A stretch of 64,000 bases of DNA. It comes from Flavobacteriales bacterium (GTDB lineage Bacteria; Bacteroidota; Bacteroidia; Flavobacteriales_F; PHOS-HE28). The position numbers and the translations under genes are program-made. The first letter of the stretch is position 1; each line of letters opens with the position of its first letter. Location of the stretch: positions 1 through 64,000 of the forward strand of contig JAEUSY010000012.1 of NCBI GenBank assembly GCA_016788295.1, written 5' to 3'. Positions 52,614-61,733 of this stretch are shown here, in pieces. The notes below the pieces were generated by a model. The model searched no databases. It saw only the letters and a program-made list of their open reading frames with translations, and was not told the DNA's origin.

Positions 52614-53071
52614 AGGAAGCGTTCCATCCAACTGGCGCGCAGGGGCACCCGGAAACGCTCGCGCAGCTCGCCTACGGTGGAGACCAGATCGTCGAATACG
52701 ATGGTGTCACCCGTGATCACGCCGCTCTTCACCAGTTCAGGCAGCTCCTGCAACCGGCAACTGCGCACCTGGCCATCCTGTTCGAACACCACCACCATAC
52801 GGTCGGTGAGCATCAGTTTCAGGTCATGCTCCAAGCGCTTCACGAAGGCCACGCTCTTGTCGATACTGCAGCCGCTGGCCAGCGCCTGCTCCTCGTCAAC
52901 AGCGATCACCACGAAGCGGTCGTGCAGCACGTCAACACAGGCATCCAAGGGCGTACCGTGAGCGGCCCAACCCTCGGTGAACTCAGCACCCCGTTCGCGC
53001 ACCAAGCGCTGTTCCGCCTGCCCCAACGCACGTGGCGACTTGTAGATCCATGTGCGGGCATGAGCGGGCAT
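52610..53071 (-). CDS. Conserved Bacteroidota hypothetical protein (sometimes called ABC transporter ATPase)
   Basis: ATG 53071 gives 153 residues. The family is distinctive: RTWIYKSPRALGQAEQ, FVVIAVDEEQALASGCSIDK, VVVFEQDGQVRSCRLQELPE, SGVITGDTIVFDDLVSTVGE and ASWMERFL. The name ABC transporter ATPase in databases is not supported by any Walker motif here. Function unknown; cytoplasmic. As I remember, relatives often lie near Fe-S oxidoreductase genes, and this one is 4 kb from such a pair. The stop overlaps the convergent stop (CTAA). Confidence 0.78.
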   Translation of the reverse strand: MPAHARTWIYKSPRALGQAEQRLVRERGAEFTEGWAAHGTPLDACVDVLHDRFVVIAVDEEQALASGCSIDKSVAFVKRLEHDLKLMLTDRMVVVFEQDGQVRSCRLQELPELVKSGVITGDTIVFDDLVSTVGELRERFRVPLRASWMERFL

Positions 53072-53190
53072 GGTGCCGAGGGTGCGATTGGCGTGCTGCG
53101 TCTGCATGGTACAAAGTTGGTGATCCTATGCATATGACCGAACGTTCCATCACGCCACGAAAACCGGCGGCGATCCGTTTACTTCGCCGC

Positions 53191-56100
53191 ATGACCAAAC
53201 GCTCGAACCTTCTTCTGCCCGCCTTTGCCTTGATCGGAGCGCTTCAGGCCCAACAGGCCGATCGCTGGCTGAGGCAGCCCGCCATTTCCCCTGACGGCAG
53301 CACGATCGCCTTCTGCTACCAGGGCGACATCTGGCGCGTGCCCGCAAGTGGTGGCGAGGCCACGGTATTGACCACCAATGAGGCCTATGATCACACACCG
53401 GTGTGGAGCCCCGATGGCACACAGATCGCCTTCGCCAGCACCCGGCACGGTAACAACGATGTGTTCGTGATGCCAGCCACTGGTGGTCCCGCCACCCGCT
53501 TGACCTTCCACAGCAGCACCGAAACGCCGAGCGGTTTCACGCCCGATGGGGCCAACATTCTCTTCTATGGCCATCGCCAGGACGATGTGCGCCACCAACA
53601 GTTCCCGGTGGGCGGACTGGGGGAACTGTACAGTGTGCCCGCAAAGGGTGGCCGACCCGTGCAAGTGAGCACCATTGCCATGCAGAACGCACGCTACAAT
53701 GCAGCGGGCACATTGATCGTATACCACGACCGCAAAGGCTATGAGGACAACTACCGCAAGCACCACACCAGCAGCGTTACGCGCGACATTTGGACCTTCG
53801 ACCCGAAGACCAAGGCCTACAAGCAACTGACCACATTCGCCGGCGAGGACCGCGATCCCGTGTTCAACCGCGATGGAACCACCATCTATTACCTAACGGA
53901 AGAGAAGGGATCATACAATGTGCACAAGATGCCCAGCACGGGCGGTGCCAGCACGCAGGTGAGCTTCCTGAAGGACCACCCCGTGCGCTCACTGAGCCTG
54001 AGCAATACGGGTACGCTCTGCTTCAACTACCGGGGCGAGATCTACTCGCTCAGCGATGGCGGCACACCCGTGAAAGTGGAGATCCGCACCCATAGTGATG
54101 GTCGATACCTCCCCGAGCGCACGGTGTCGGTGAACGACGATATCTCTGAAGTGATGCCTTCGCCGAACGGCAAGGAAGTGGCCTTCATCCATCGCGGTGA
54201 AGTATTCGTGAGCTCATTGGAAGGCACCACACGGCGTGTGACGAACACACCGGAACAGGAACGATCGGTGAGCTGGAGCCCCGATGGACGCACCCTGCTC
54301 TACGCCACCGAGCGCGGCGGAAGCTGGGACCTCTACATCACCACGATCGTGCGCAAGGAAGAGCCCTACTTCTTCAACGCCACATTGCTGAAAGAGGAAG
54401 CGCTGTTGGCCACGCCCGCCGAGGAATTCCAAGCCAACTACTCACCTGACGGAAAGGAAGTGGCCTACCTCGAGGAGCGCACCACCCTGAAGGTGTTCAA
54501 CGTCGCCACCAAACAGACGCGGACCGTATTGCCCGCCGTGCGCAACTACAGCTATGCCGATGGCGACCAATGGTACAGCTGGAGCCCGGACAGCAAGTGG
54601 TTCCTGGTGGAGTTCCTGAACAAGGAACAATGGATCAACCAGGTGGGCATCATCAACGCCGACGGCAAGCAGGAAGTGATCGACCTGACACGCAGCGGCT
54701 ATGGCGGCTATCATCCGGAATGGTCGGCCGATGGTTCGGCAGTGTACTTCTACAGTTCGCGCGATGGCATGAAGAACCACGCCAGCTGGGGCGGACAGTC
54801 CAACGTGTATGCCCTCTTCCTTACCCGCGAGGCCTACGATCGTTACAAGCTGAACAAGGAGGAACTGGAACTGGCCAAGGAAGCGGAGAAGAAGACCGAG
54901 GAAGGTGACAAAGGGGCCAAGGACAAGAAGGACGACAAGGGCAAGAAGGATGACAAGGCCGAAAAGAAGGAGGACGTGAAGCCGGTGAAGATCGAGATGG
55001 AAGGCCTTTACGACCGCAAAGTGCGCCTCACCGTACACTCCAGCAACCTCAGTGCGGCCGTGCTGAGCAAGGATGCCGAGAAGCTCTACTACCTCACGCC
55101 GTTCGAGAAAGGCTTCGACCTGTGGCAGACCGAACTGCGCACCCGCGAGACCAAGATCATCAGCAAGCTCGGTGCTGGTTGGGCCGGCGACCTGAAGATC
55201 GACAAGGAAGGCAAGAACCTTTACTTCATCAGCAATGGCAGCATTTCGCGCTACGACATCGAGAAGAGCGAAATGAAAGGCGTGGGCGTGAACGGAGAAA
55301 TGACCTTGAACGAAAATGCAGAGCGGGCCTATCTCTTCGAGCACGTATGGCGCCAGGTGAAGAAGAAGTTCTACCGCGTTGACCTCCAGGGCGTGGACTG
55401 GGACCTCTACAAGCAGGAATACCAGCGCTTCGTGCCGGACATCAACAACAACTACGACATGGCCGAACTGCTCAGCGAAATGCTGGGCGAACTGAACGCT
55501 TCGCACACAGGCGCCGGTTACCGCCATTGGGAACCTACGGACGACCAGACCGCGGCACTGGGCCTGCTGTACGCGCCACACGATGGTACCGGGCTACTGG
55601 TGGCCGAACTGCTGCCGCGCAGCCCGGTGCTGAAAGAGGGTAGCAAAGTGCGCCCCGGTATTGTGATCGAGCAGATCGATGGGACCGCACTAACGCCGGA
55701 CATCGACCCCGCACGCCTGCTGAACCGCAAGGCCGGCAAACCCACGTTGCTTGCGCTGCTTGACCCCAAGACCAACACGCGCTGGGAAGAGATCGTGAAG
55801 CCCATTGGCCTCGGCATGGAAATGGATCTTCTGTACCAGCGCTGGGTGGAACGCAGCCGCCACATCGTGGACAGCCTGAGCAACGGCCAACTGGGCTATG
55901 TACACGTGGAAGGCATGGACGACCAGAGCTTCCGCGTGGTGTATGAGGAAGCACTGGGTCGCTACCATGATCGCAAAGGCCTTGTGGTGGATACACGTTT
56001 CAACGGCGGCGGATGGCTGCATGATGACCTGGCCACCTTCCTGAACGGCAAGACCTATATGCGGTTCGAGCCACGTGGCCAGAACTTGGGAACAGAGCCG

Positions 56101-56430
56101 CAGTTCAAGTGGCAGAAGCCCAGTGTGGTGGTGATGAGCGAGGGCAACTACAGCGATGCGCACATGTTCCCGGTGACCTACCGCGCGCTCGGCATCGGCA
56201 AGCTGGTAGGCATGCCCGTGGCCGGCACCGGCACAGCCGTGTGGTGGGAAGGCCTGCAGAACGGCATGTGGTTCGGTATCCCCCAGGTGGGCATGATCGA
56301 CAACAACGGCAATTACCTGGAGAACCAGCAACTGGACCCCGATGTGAAGCAGCCCCTGGACCCGGGTGCTGTGAGCACCGGTCGCGACCAACAGTTGGAA
56401 CAAGCGGTGAAAGTGCTGCTGGGGCAATAG
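53191..56430 (+). CDS. Tricorn-like S41 protease with WD40-like propeller and PDZ domain
   Basis: ATG 53191 gives 1079 residues with a signal peptide (NLLLPAFALIGALQAQ). Residues 30-550 are PD40/WD40-like propeller repeats (AISPDGSTIAFCYQGDIWRV, WSPDGTQIAFASTRHGNNDV). A Lys/Glu/Asp-rich linker (about 553-600) separates them from the catalytic part: core domain with His772 in NASHTG, PDZ (DGTGLLVAELLPRSPVLKEG), and the S41 domain with Ser988-Asp989 in EGNYSDAHMFPVTYRALG. It is an exported peptide-degrading enzyme, as tricorn is in archaea. Position of the catalytic residues matches the family. Confidence 0.93.
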   Translation: MTKRSNLLLPAFALIGALQAQQADRWLRQPAISPDGSTIAFCYQGDIWRVPASGGEATVLTTNEAYDHTPVWSPDGTQIAFASTRHGNNDVFVMPATGGPATRLTFHSSTETPSGFTPDGANILFYGHRQDDVRHQQFPVGGLGELYSVPAKGGRPVQVSTIAMQNARYNAAGTLIVYHDRKGYEDNYRKHHTSSVTRDIWTFDPKTKAYKQLTTFAGEDRDPVFNRDGTTIYYLTEEKGSYNVHKMPSTGGASTQVSFLKDHPVRSLSLSNTGTLCFNYRGEIYSLSDGGTPVKVEIRTHSDGRYLPERTVSVNDDISEVMPSPNGKEVAFIHRGEVFVSSLEGTTRRVTNTPEQERSVSWSPDGRTLLYATERGGSWDLYITTIVRKEEPYFFNATLLKEEALLATPAEEFQANYSPDGKEVAYLEERTTLKVFNVATKQTRTVLPAVRNYSYADGDQWYSWSPDSKWFLVEFLNKEQWINQVGIINADGKQEVIDLTRSGYGGYHPEWSADGSAVYFYSSRDGMKNHASWGGQSNVYALFLTREAYDRYKLNKEELELAKEAEKKTEEGDKGAKDKKDDKGKKDDKAEKKEDVKPVKIEMEGLYDRKVRLTVHSSNLSAAVLSKDAEKLYYLTPFEKGFDLWQTELRTRETKIISKLGAGWAGDLKIDKEGKNLYFISNGSISRYDIEKSEMKGVGVNGEMTLNENAERAYLFEHVWRQVKKKFYRVDLQGVDWDLYKQEYQRFVPDINNNYDMAELLSEMLGELNASHTGAGYRHWEPTDDQTAALGLLYAPHDGTGLLVAELLPRSPVLKEGSKVRPGIVIEQIDGTALTPDIDPARLLNRKAGKPTLLALLDPKTNTRWEEIVKPIGLGMEMDLLYQRWVERSRHIVDSLSNGQLGYVHVEGMDDQSFRVVYEEALGRYHDRKGLVVDTRFNGGGWLHDDLATFLNGKTYMRFEPRGQNLGTEPQFKWQKPSVVVMSEGNYSDAHMFPVTYRALGIGKLVGMPVAGTGTAVWWEGLQNGMWFGIPQVGMIDNNGNYLENQQLDPDVKQPLDPGAVSTGRDQQLEQAVKVLLGQ

Positions 56431-56448
56431 CCTTGAGCAGTGCGTGTT

Positions 56449-56481
56449 CAAGGGCCGTGATCATGGCGATCGCGGCCCTTG
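56449..56481 (+). terminator. Terminator-like hairpin after the tricorn gene
   Basis: CAAGGGCCG pairs with CGGCCCTTG (9 bp) with a partly self-pairing loop, 18 bases past the stop, followed by TTGTTACC. It also lies between convergent genes, next to the HD gene end at 56498. Confidence 0.6.
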
Positions 56482-56497
56482 TTGTTACCAGGTATTG

Positions 56498-57121
56498 TTA
56501 GCCGCCCAGTGCCTCAAGTTCATGGGCCAGGTTCCTGCGCGCAGCGCTCTCGAACTGTTCCCTGAACGCGGGAGTGCGATAGATGACAGGCATCCCCAGG
56601 AAATGACGCAGCACCTTGCGCCGTCCGGGCTTGTAGAGCAGATCGGGGTAACGCCGGTACTCCTTGCGCACGGCCGCGGCATACATGGCATACGCCTCCG
56701 GCGAAGCCCCCAGAACGGACAGGTCGGCATCGCACAGATAGGCCGTATCCGGATCAGCAGTTGGTCCGTGGGTCTTGGTGGCGAGGATGTGGTCCTCCAC
56801 TCGCTGCACGCGTTCCATGGTCATGCCCATTGGCTTCAGTCTCGCGCGCATCAGGTCAGCACTGCGTTGTTCATTGTCCGAGCGCGTCACCTTGTAGATG
56901 ATGTCGTGGTAGGCGATGGCAAGCACCACCGCATCCGCATCCTCCATCTTGTACATATGCGGTAAAAGGACCCGTGCCATGTGCTCCAGATGATCGAGCG
57001 TGTGGTAATGACGGTCTTTGCTCGAACACTCACGGACCACCTCGGCCCAAAGGATGGTGATCATTTCCGGTTTGGCACCGATGGTTATCAACGCCTTCCG
57101 GAAGAGTTCCTCGATCAGCAT
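56498..57121 (-). CDS. HD-superfamily metal-dependent phosphohydrolase-like protein
   Basis: The 207-residue protein carries HD-type metal ligands: DRHYHTLDHLEHM, VLAIAYHDIIY (the His-Asp pair) and CDADLSVLGASPEAYAMYA. It resembles the predicted metal-dependent HD phosphohydrolases that are common in Bacteroidota; the substrate is unknown. It is the last gene of a minus-strand run with the Fe-S proteins, 25 bases after the preceding stop. Confidence 0.82.
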   Translation of the reverse strand: MLIEELFRKALITIGAKPEMITILWAEVVRECSSKDRHYHTLDHLEHMARVLLPHMYKMEDADAVVLAIAYHDIIYKVTRSDNEQRSADLMRARLKPMGMTMERVQRVEDHILATKTHGPTADPDTAYLCDADLSVLGASPEAYAMYAAAVRKEYRRYPDLLYKPGRRKVLRHFLGMPVIYRTPAFREQFESAARRNLAHELEALGG

Positions 57122-57146
57122 GGCGAGGATGGAATGAATGGGTTGA

Positions 57147-57935
57147 TCAGAGCTCCCCTGCCTCCGCGATCAGCTCGGCCACATCCTTCACCACCACTTC
57201 GCCCTCCTTGTTGAAGTGCTTGACCCCATCGGTGAGCATGGTGTTGCAGAAAGGGCAACCAGCGGCGATGATGTCGGGCTTGACGCCCAAGGCCTCCTCA
57301 CTCCGTTCGTGGTTCACCTCGCGGTTGCCCGGTTCGGCCTCCTTGAACATCTGTGCACCTCCGGCACCGCAGCACAGGCCGTTCTGTTTGCTGCGCTTTA
57401 ACTCGACAAGGGCGGCATCCAGCTTCAACAGCACTTCGCGCGGGGCCTCGTACTCATTGTTCCCGCGCCCCAAATAGCACGGATCGTGGAAGGTGATCCG
57501 CTTACCCTTGAAGTCGCCACCCTCCACCTTGATGCGCCCCTCCTTCAGCAGCGCATTGATGAACTGGGTGTGATGAAGTACCTCATATGTGCCACCCAAT
57601 GCGGGATACTCGTTCTTCAACGTATTGAAGCAATGCGGGCATGCGGTAACGATGCGCTTCACACCATAACCGTTCAGCACGGTGACGTTCTGAAGGGCCT
57701 GCATCTGAAAGAGGAACTCGTTCCCGGCGCGCCGTGCGGGATCCCCGGTGCAGGTCTCTTCCTGGCCAAGCACCGCGAACTTCACCTTGGCAGCGTTCAG
57801 GATACGCACGAACGCCTTGGTGATCTTGCGAGCACGATCATCAAACGACCCGGCACAGCCGACCCAGAAGAGTACTTCAGGCACTTCGCCGGATGCGGCG
57901 AACTCGGCCATTGTGGGGACGCGCAATGCTTCCAT
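57147..57935 (-). CDS. Cysteine-rich CCG-domain Fe-S oxidoreductase (HdrB/LutA-like)
   Basis: The 262-residue protein has two CCG-type Cys-rich repeats: VGCAGSFDDRARK with EETCTGDPARRAG and TACPHCFNTLKNEYP, then HDPCYLGRGNNEYEAPREVL, GLCCGAGGAQMF and AAGCPFCNTMLTDG. These bind a noncubane or 4Fe-4S cluster in HdrB- and LutA-like enzymes. It forms a pair with the membrane Fe-S protein encoded upstream, separated by a 153-base spacer with a heptamer repeat. Confidence 0.9.
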   Translation of the reverse strand: MEALRVPTMAEFAASGEVPEVLFWVGCAGSFDDRARKITKAFVRILNAAKVKFAVLGQEETCTGDPARRAGNEFLFQMQALQNVTVLNGYGVKRIVTACPHCFNTLKNEYPALGGTYEVLHHTQFINALLKEGRIKVEGGDFKGKRITFHDPCYLGRGNNEYEAPREVLLKLDAALVELKRSKQNGLCCGAGGAQMFKEAEPGNREVNHERSEEALGVKPDIIAAGCPFCNTMLTDGVKHFNKEGEVVVKDVAELIAEAGEL

Positions 57936-57957
57936 CCTAGAGATCCTGGTTGAAGTT

Positions 57958-58027
57958 GAAGACGCAAAGCGAAAGCGTCAAGACACAAGTCTCAAGACCC
58001 AAGACACAAGACCCAAACTTCAAGACA
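57958..58027. repeat. Degenerate 7-bp tandem repeat (CAAGACM)
   Basis: Six copies of AAGAC start at 57959, 57980, 57994, 58001, 58008 and 58022, with spacings of 21, 14, 7, 7 and 14, all multiples of seven. In the 7-base register from 57979 the units read caagaca, caagtct, caagacc, caagaca, caagacc, caaactt, caagaca. It fills part of the spacer between two Fe-S genes. Confidence 0.75.
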
Positions 58028-58088
58028 TAGGCTCCAACAGAGACCATAACTGGGGTTTGACCCATGAGCATTATGTCTTGCGGCTTGA

Positions 58089-59414
58089 TCATTCCTGCGC
58101 CCATTCCATGCGGCGGTCCGGTCCATAGGCCCAGGGTGCGCCATTGTTCTCCACGTTGTTGAACATACCGGTAAGCGATGGGCGCGTGCTGCTCTCCTCC
58201 ATCACCTTGTACCGGCGCATCTCCATGATGATGTTCACCGGATCGATGTTCACCGGGCAGGCCTGTGTACACGCGTTGCAGGTGGTGCAGGCCCACAGCT
58301 CCTCCTCGCTGATGCGGCTGTGCAGGCTGTTGCCATCATCCTCCCACTTCCCTTTCGCGTCGATGACCTTGCCCACTTCCTCCAAACGGTCGCGCGTGTC
58401 CATCATGATCTTGCGCGGGCTCAAGAGCTTACCGGTGAGGTTGGCCGGACATTCACTGGTGCAGCGGCCGCACTCGGTGCAGCTGTAGGCATCCATCAGG
58501 CTCTTCCAACTCAGGTCGAACACGTCCTTGGCCCCGAAACGCTCGGGCATATCAACACCGGCAACAGTGCGGGCCGGGGCGGGTGTGGGTGGTGGCACCG
58601 AGGGATCGAGCATGCTCTTCACCTCGCCGGTGATGCGGGGCATGTTGGATACCTGCGTACGCGGCTCCAATTTGCTGTACCACGTGTTCGGGAAGGCAAG
58701 AATGATGTGGAAGTGCTTGCTGTAGGGCAGGTAGTTGAGGAAGGCGAGAATACCCAGGATGTGGAACCACCACATGAAGCGCTCGAAGAACAGCACCGTT
58801 CCGTCGCTCATACCCGCAAAGAAGGGCTGCAGCAGGCTGCTCACGGGATAGCTTCCAGCCGTTGTGTAGTGCTCCATGCCGCGCTGGGCCAGCACCTGAT
58901 CGGCCGCGTTCATCTTCAGGAAGGCACCCATCAGCGCGATCTCGGTGATCAGGATGATCATGGCGTCCTTCGAGGGCCAGCCTTTCATCTCGGGCTTGTG
59001 GAAGCGCGGCAATTGCAGCACGGCGCGCCGGGCAATGAAGACCACGCACGCCAGCAGCACGCCCACCGCAAGGATCTCGAAGCTTCCGATGAGGAAGTCG
59101 TAGAGGCGGCCAAGGAAGGAGCCGATCCGGTGCGTGCCGAAAATGCCGTCGATGATGATCTCGAGGACCTCGATGTTGATGATGATGAAGCCCACATAGA
59201 TGAGGATGTGCATGATACCGGCCACCGGGCGCACCACCATTTTGCTCTGGCCCAGAGCCACACGGGCCATTACGCCCCAACGCTCAGCCTTTCGGTCGCT
59301 GATGTCCTCATCGCGGCCCAGCCTGATGTTGCGGACCACACGGCCCAGGTTCCGGGCGAACAGGGCCACGGCACCGGCAAGCAGCAGCAGGAAAAGGATG
59401 TTGGCGATGCTCAT
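58089..59414 (-). CDS. Membrane 4Fe-4S dicluster oxidoreductase subunit (HdrC/GlpC-like)
   Basis: The 441-residue protein has five or six membrane helices in residues 1-260 (IANILFLLLLAGAVALFARN, AGIMHILIYVGFIIINIEVL, FHILGILAFLNYLPYSKHFH) and a C-terminal ferredoxin-type domain with two CxxCxxCxxxCP clusters: YSCTECGRCTSECPANLTGK and CTTCNACTQACPVNIDPVN. It should take electrons through the membrane together with the CCG-domain protein downstream. The start overlaps the mlaD-like gene's stop (ATGA). Confidence 0.93.
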   Translation of the reverse strand: MSIANILFLLLLAGAVALFARNLGRVVRNIRLGRDEDISDRKAERWGVMARVALGQSKMVVRPVAGIMHILIYVGFIIINIEVLEIIIDGIFGTHRIGSFLGRLYDFLIGSFEILAVGVLLACVVFIARRAVLQLPRFHKPEMKGWPSKDAMIILITEIALMGAFLKMNAADQVLAQRGMEHYTTAGSYPVSSLLQPFFAGMSDGTVLFFERFMWWFHILGILAFLNYLPYSKHFHIILAFPNTWYSKLEPRTQVSNMPRITGEVKSMLDPSVPPPTPAPARTVAGVDMPERFGAKDVFDLSWKSLMDAYSCTECGRCTSECPANLTGKLLSPRKIMMDTRDRLEEVGKVIDAKGKWEDDGNSLHSRISEEELWACTTCNACTQACPVNIDPVNIIMEMRRYKVMEESSTRPSLTGMFNNVENNGAPWAYGPDRRMEWAQE

Positions 59415-60439
59415 GGTTTGTTGGCTTCGCGCAAGGCCTTCGCGATGCGGTCGATGTCGCTGTCGCTCAGCTTGGGCTGTTTGTCCTTCTTACCGAACAA
59501 CGAAAAATGGACATATCTGTTCGGATTCAAGCGCATATCCTCCAACAACAGGTCCAGCTCATGCGTGGCCGCCTCGAGGTTGGCATACAGCGTATCGTTC
59601 TTCATCAACTGGCCCAGCGAACCCTGCCCGGCCTCCAGCCCTTCCATGAGGCCTTTCAACTTGGCGGAGCTGGCGTTCAGATCGGCCACCATTTGTTTCA
59701 CCTCGGCGCCGCTTAGCGTACCACTGAGGGTATCCATGTTCTGCAGGATACTGGCGATGTGGGTGTTGTATGCCACCAGGTTCTCCGACACTTTCCGCAA
59801 GTTCTCCAGTGTGCTGTGAACGGCCTGCGATTCCACCGCGATCATGGCATCAAGCCTACGGCTGGTGGCGTTGAAGGTCTCCAAAGTGCTGCGTATGCTG
59901 GAGAAGCTGGCATCGATGTCGCCGATGGCCGAATCGTTCAACACCCTGTTAAGGCCCGAAAGCACCGAATCCACGTTGGCCAGCATGTGCTCGGCCTTGC
60001 GCTTCAGGGGGTCGATCTGTTCGCCTACGGCATCAGTAAGGCTCAGTTGTGCATCGCCCACAAGGGTATCGCCCTTGGAGGCCAGGTCCTTGCTCATACC
60101 TGGAATGATCTGGAGGGCGCGGGAGAAGAGATCTGCGCTGTAGATCTCCACTTTCGAGTCGCGCGGCACCTTCAGGTCATCATTATCGATCTGGAAGCTC
60201 ACGACAATTCGGCCACTGCCATCGGGCATCAATTGGGTGCGGATCACCTGGCCCACCTTCAGGCCGCGGTAAAAAACAGGGCTGGAACCGGTGACCCCGG
60301 ACACATCGCCATACACGGCGTGGTACACGTTACGCCGCTCCAACAGGTCGATACCCTTGAGGAAATTGATGCCGAAGATCAACAGTCCCAGACTTCCCAG
60401 GACCACCAAGGCAATGCTGTACTCGCGCTTGATTTTCAT
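59411..60439 (-). CDS. MlaD/MCE-family protein
   Basis: The 342-residue protein has an N-terminal membrane helix (YSIALVVLGSLGLLIFGINF) and an MCE domain (about 38-115: YHAVYGDVSGVTGSSPVFYR, GLKVGQVIRTQLM, VSFQIDNDDLKVPRDSKVEI). Residues 130-310 form a long coiled-coil region with Leu/Ala-rich heptads. MCE proteins bind phospholipids for transport between membranes. Only this component is seen; the permease and ATPase (MlaE/MlaF type) are not in the window. Confidence 0.92.
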   Translation of the reverse strand: MKIKREYSIALVVLGSLGLLIFGINFLKGIDLLERRNVYHAVYGDVSGVTGSSPVFYRGLKVGQVIRTQLMPDGSGRIVVSFQIDNDDLKVPRDSKVEIYSADLFSRALQIIPGMSKDLASKGDTLVGDAQLSLTDAVGEQIDPLKRKAEHMLANVDSVLSGLNRVLNDSAIGDIDASFSSIRSTLETFNATSRRLDAMIAVESQAVHSTLENLRKVSENLVAYNTHIASILQNMDTLSGTLSGAEVKQMVADLNASSAKLKGLMEGLEAGQGSLGQLMKNDTLYANLEAATHELDLLLEDMRLNPNRYVHFSLFGKKDKQPKLSDSDIDRIAKALREANKP

Positions 60440-60441
60440 CC

Positions 60442-60474
60442 AAAAAAATGGCCGCGTTCAGCGAGCCCCGGCCA
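60442..60474 (-). terminator. Intrinsic terminator-like hairpin between the amidase and mlaD-like genes
   Basis: On the minus strand TGGCCG pairs with CGGCCA around a 14-base loop and is followed by TTTTTTT, directly before the mlaD-like start codon at 60439. The stem overlaps the last codons and stop of the amidase gene. It could thin out read-through from the amidase into the downstream genes. Confidence 0.6.
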
Positions 60475-61624
60475 ATTTAAGGGCTTCCTGCAGATCGATC
60501 CGTTGTCCATCCTTGAACGCCACGATGAACGCCCCGTCGAAACCCTTGTCCCTGCAGCGTTTCTGCACTTCGCGTGCCTTCTCAAGGGAAGGCTCGTTCC
60601 CCACCGTATAGCGGTACACGCCGGCGCCCTTCTGCTCCTCCACGCCTTCCAGTCCGTTGAAGTTGGCGGGCTTCGTTTCGATGCGTTTGTTGCTGGTGAC
60701 CACCTGCACCTTGAAGACCACGGCAGGAGCAGGAGCAGGCTTGGTGCTGTTGTCCGGGATGGCCACATGTGTGCTGTCCGGGCGTGCAGGCTTGGGTTCC
60801 GGGGCGGGTACCGAAACGCCTTCAACGATGCCTTTGTACTCCTTGAAGGCCCGGTAGATGGCGCTGGCCATGTAATCCTGACCCTCGGCCTCCTGGAGGA
60901 AATCCTCCTCCTTGGGATTGGTAAGGAAGCCCAGCTCGATGAGCACGGCAGGCATGGTGGTGTAACTGATCACCAGGAACCCGGCCTGTTTCACGCCGCG
61001 GTCCGGTCGGCCCACCCGCTCGCGGAACTGCTTCTGGATGAGCGAACTGAGCAACAGGCTCTGCTCCAAGTGCACGTTCTGGCGCAAGCTCAGCGCGATC
61101 TGGCTCTCGGGGTCCTTGGGGTCGTAGCCGTCGTACTTCAGCTCGTGGCCGTCCTCCAACAGGATGGCCGCGTTCTCTTTCTGAGCCACCCGCATGTTCG
61201 CCTCTGTCTTGTGCAGGCCCATCACGTAGGTCTCGCAGCCGTGGGGGTCCTTGCTGTCATTCGCGTTGCAGTGGATGCTGATGAACACGTCCGCTTTGGC
61301 CCGGTTGGCGATCTGGGTACGCTCCATCAGTTCAATGAAACGGTCGTCCTCGCGGGTATACACCACCTTGATGTCCGGATAGGCCTCGTTGAGGTACTTG
61401 CCCACCAGCTTGGCCACGTTCAGCGAAACGTGCTTCTCGGTGGTCTTGTAGCGGCCGGTACCCAGGTTGCCGGGGTCCTTGCCCCCATGGCCGGCGTCGA
61501 GCACCACGGTGCGGATGCGGTGGGGGTCGCGCCCCTGCTGGGCCTGTGCGAGCGCACTACCGCAGACCGTAAGCAGGACGGCCAGCGAGAGGACATACTT
61601 CAGCACACGTGGTGTTCGTTCCAT
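60458..61624 (-). CDS. N-acetylmuramoyl-L-alanine amidase with SPOR-like C-terminus
   Basis: ATG 61624 gives 388 residues with a signal peptide (VLKYVLSLAVLLTVCGSALAQ); upstream in-frame ATGs to 61774 overlap the lptD start and are unlikely. Residues 35-270 are an Amidase_3 domain: VVLDAGHGGKDPGNLGTG, the zinc-ligand Glu in EKHVSLNVAKLVGKYL, FISIHCNANDSKDP, and the catalytic Glu in LIELGFLTNPKEEDFL. Residues 310-388 are SPOR-like (FKVQVVTSNKRIETKP, AFIVAFKDGQRIDLQEALKL). It cuts the peptide from peptidoglycan glycan chains, probably during cell division. Confidence 0.94.
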   Translation of the reverse strand: MERTPRVLKYVLSLAVLLTVCGSALAQAQQGRDPHRIRTVVLDAGHGGKDPGNLGTGRYKTTEKHVSLNVAKLVGKYLNEAYPDIKVVYTREDDRFIELMERTQIANRAKADVFISIHCNANDSKDPHGCETYVMGLHKTEANMRVAQKENAAILLEDGHELKYDGYDPKDPESQIALSLRQNVHLEQSLLLSSLIQKQFRERVGRPDRGVKQAGFLVISYTTMPAVLIELGFLTNPKEEDFLQEAEGQDYMASAIYRAFKEYKGIVEGVSVPAPEPKPARPDSTHVAIPDNSTKPAPAPAVVFKVQVVTSNKRIETKPANFNGLEGVEEQKGAGVYRYTVGNEPSLEKAREVQKRCRDKGFDGAFIVAFKDGQRIDLQEALKLAGAR

Positions 61625-61645
61625 GGCACGCGGAACGCGATCCGT

Positions 61646-61653
61646 TAATTTCG
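61646..61653 (+). promoter_or_regulatory. putative -7 box (TAATTTCG) for lptD
   Basis: TAATTTCG fits TAnnTTCG in the 109-base gap between divergent amidase and lptD genes, 80 bases before ATG 61734. Confidence 0.38.
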
Positions 61654-61733
61654 GCCCGCTTTTCCGTGGGAAAGGCTGGACCATGACGTTACCGCCACGC
61701 ATCCGGCCTTTCAGGGGCGAAACTACCGGCCCC

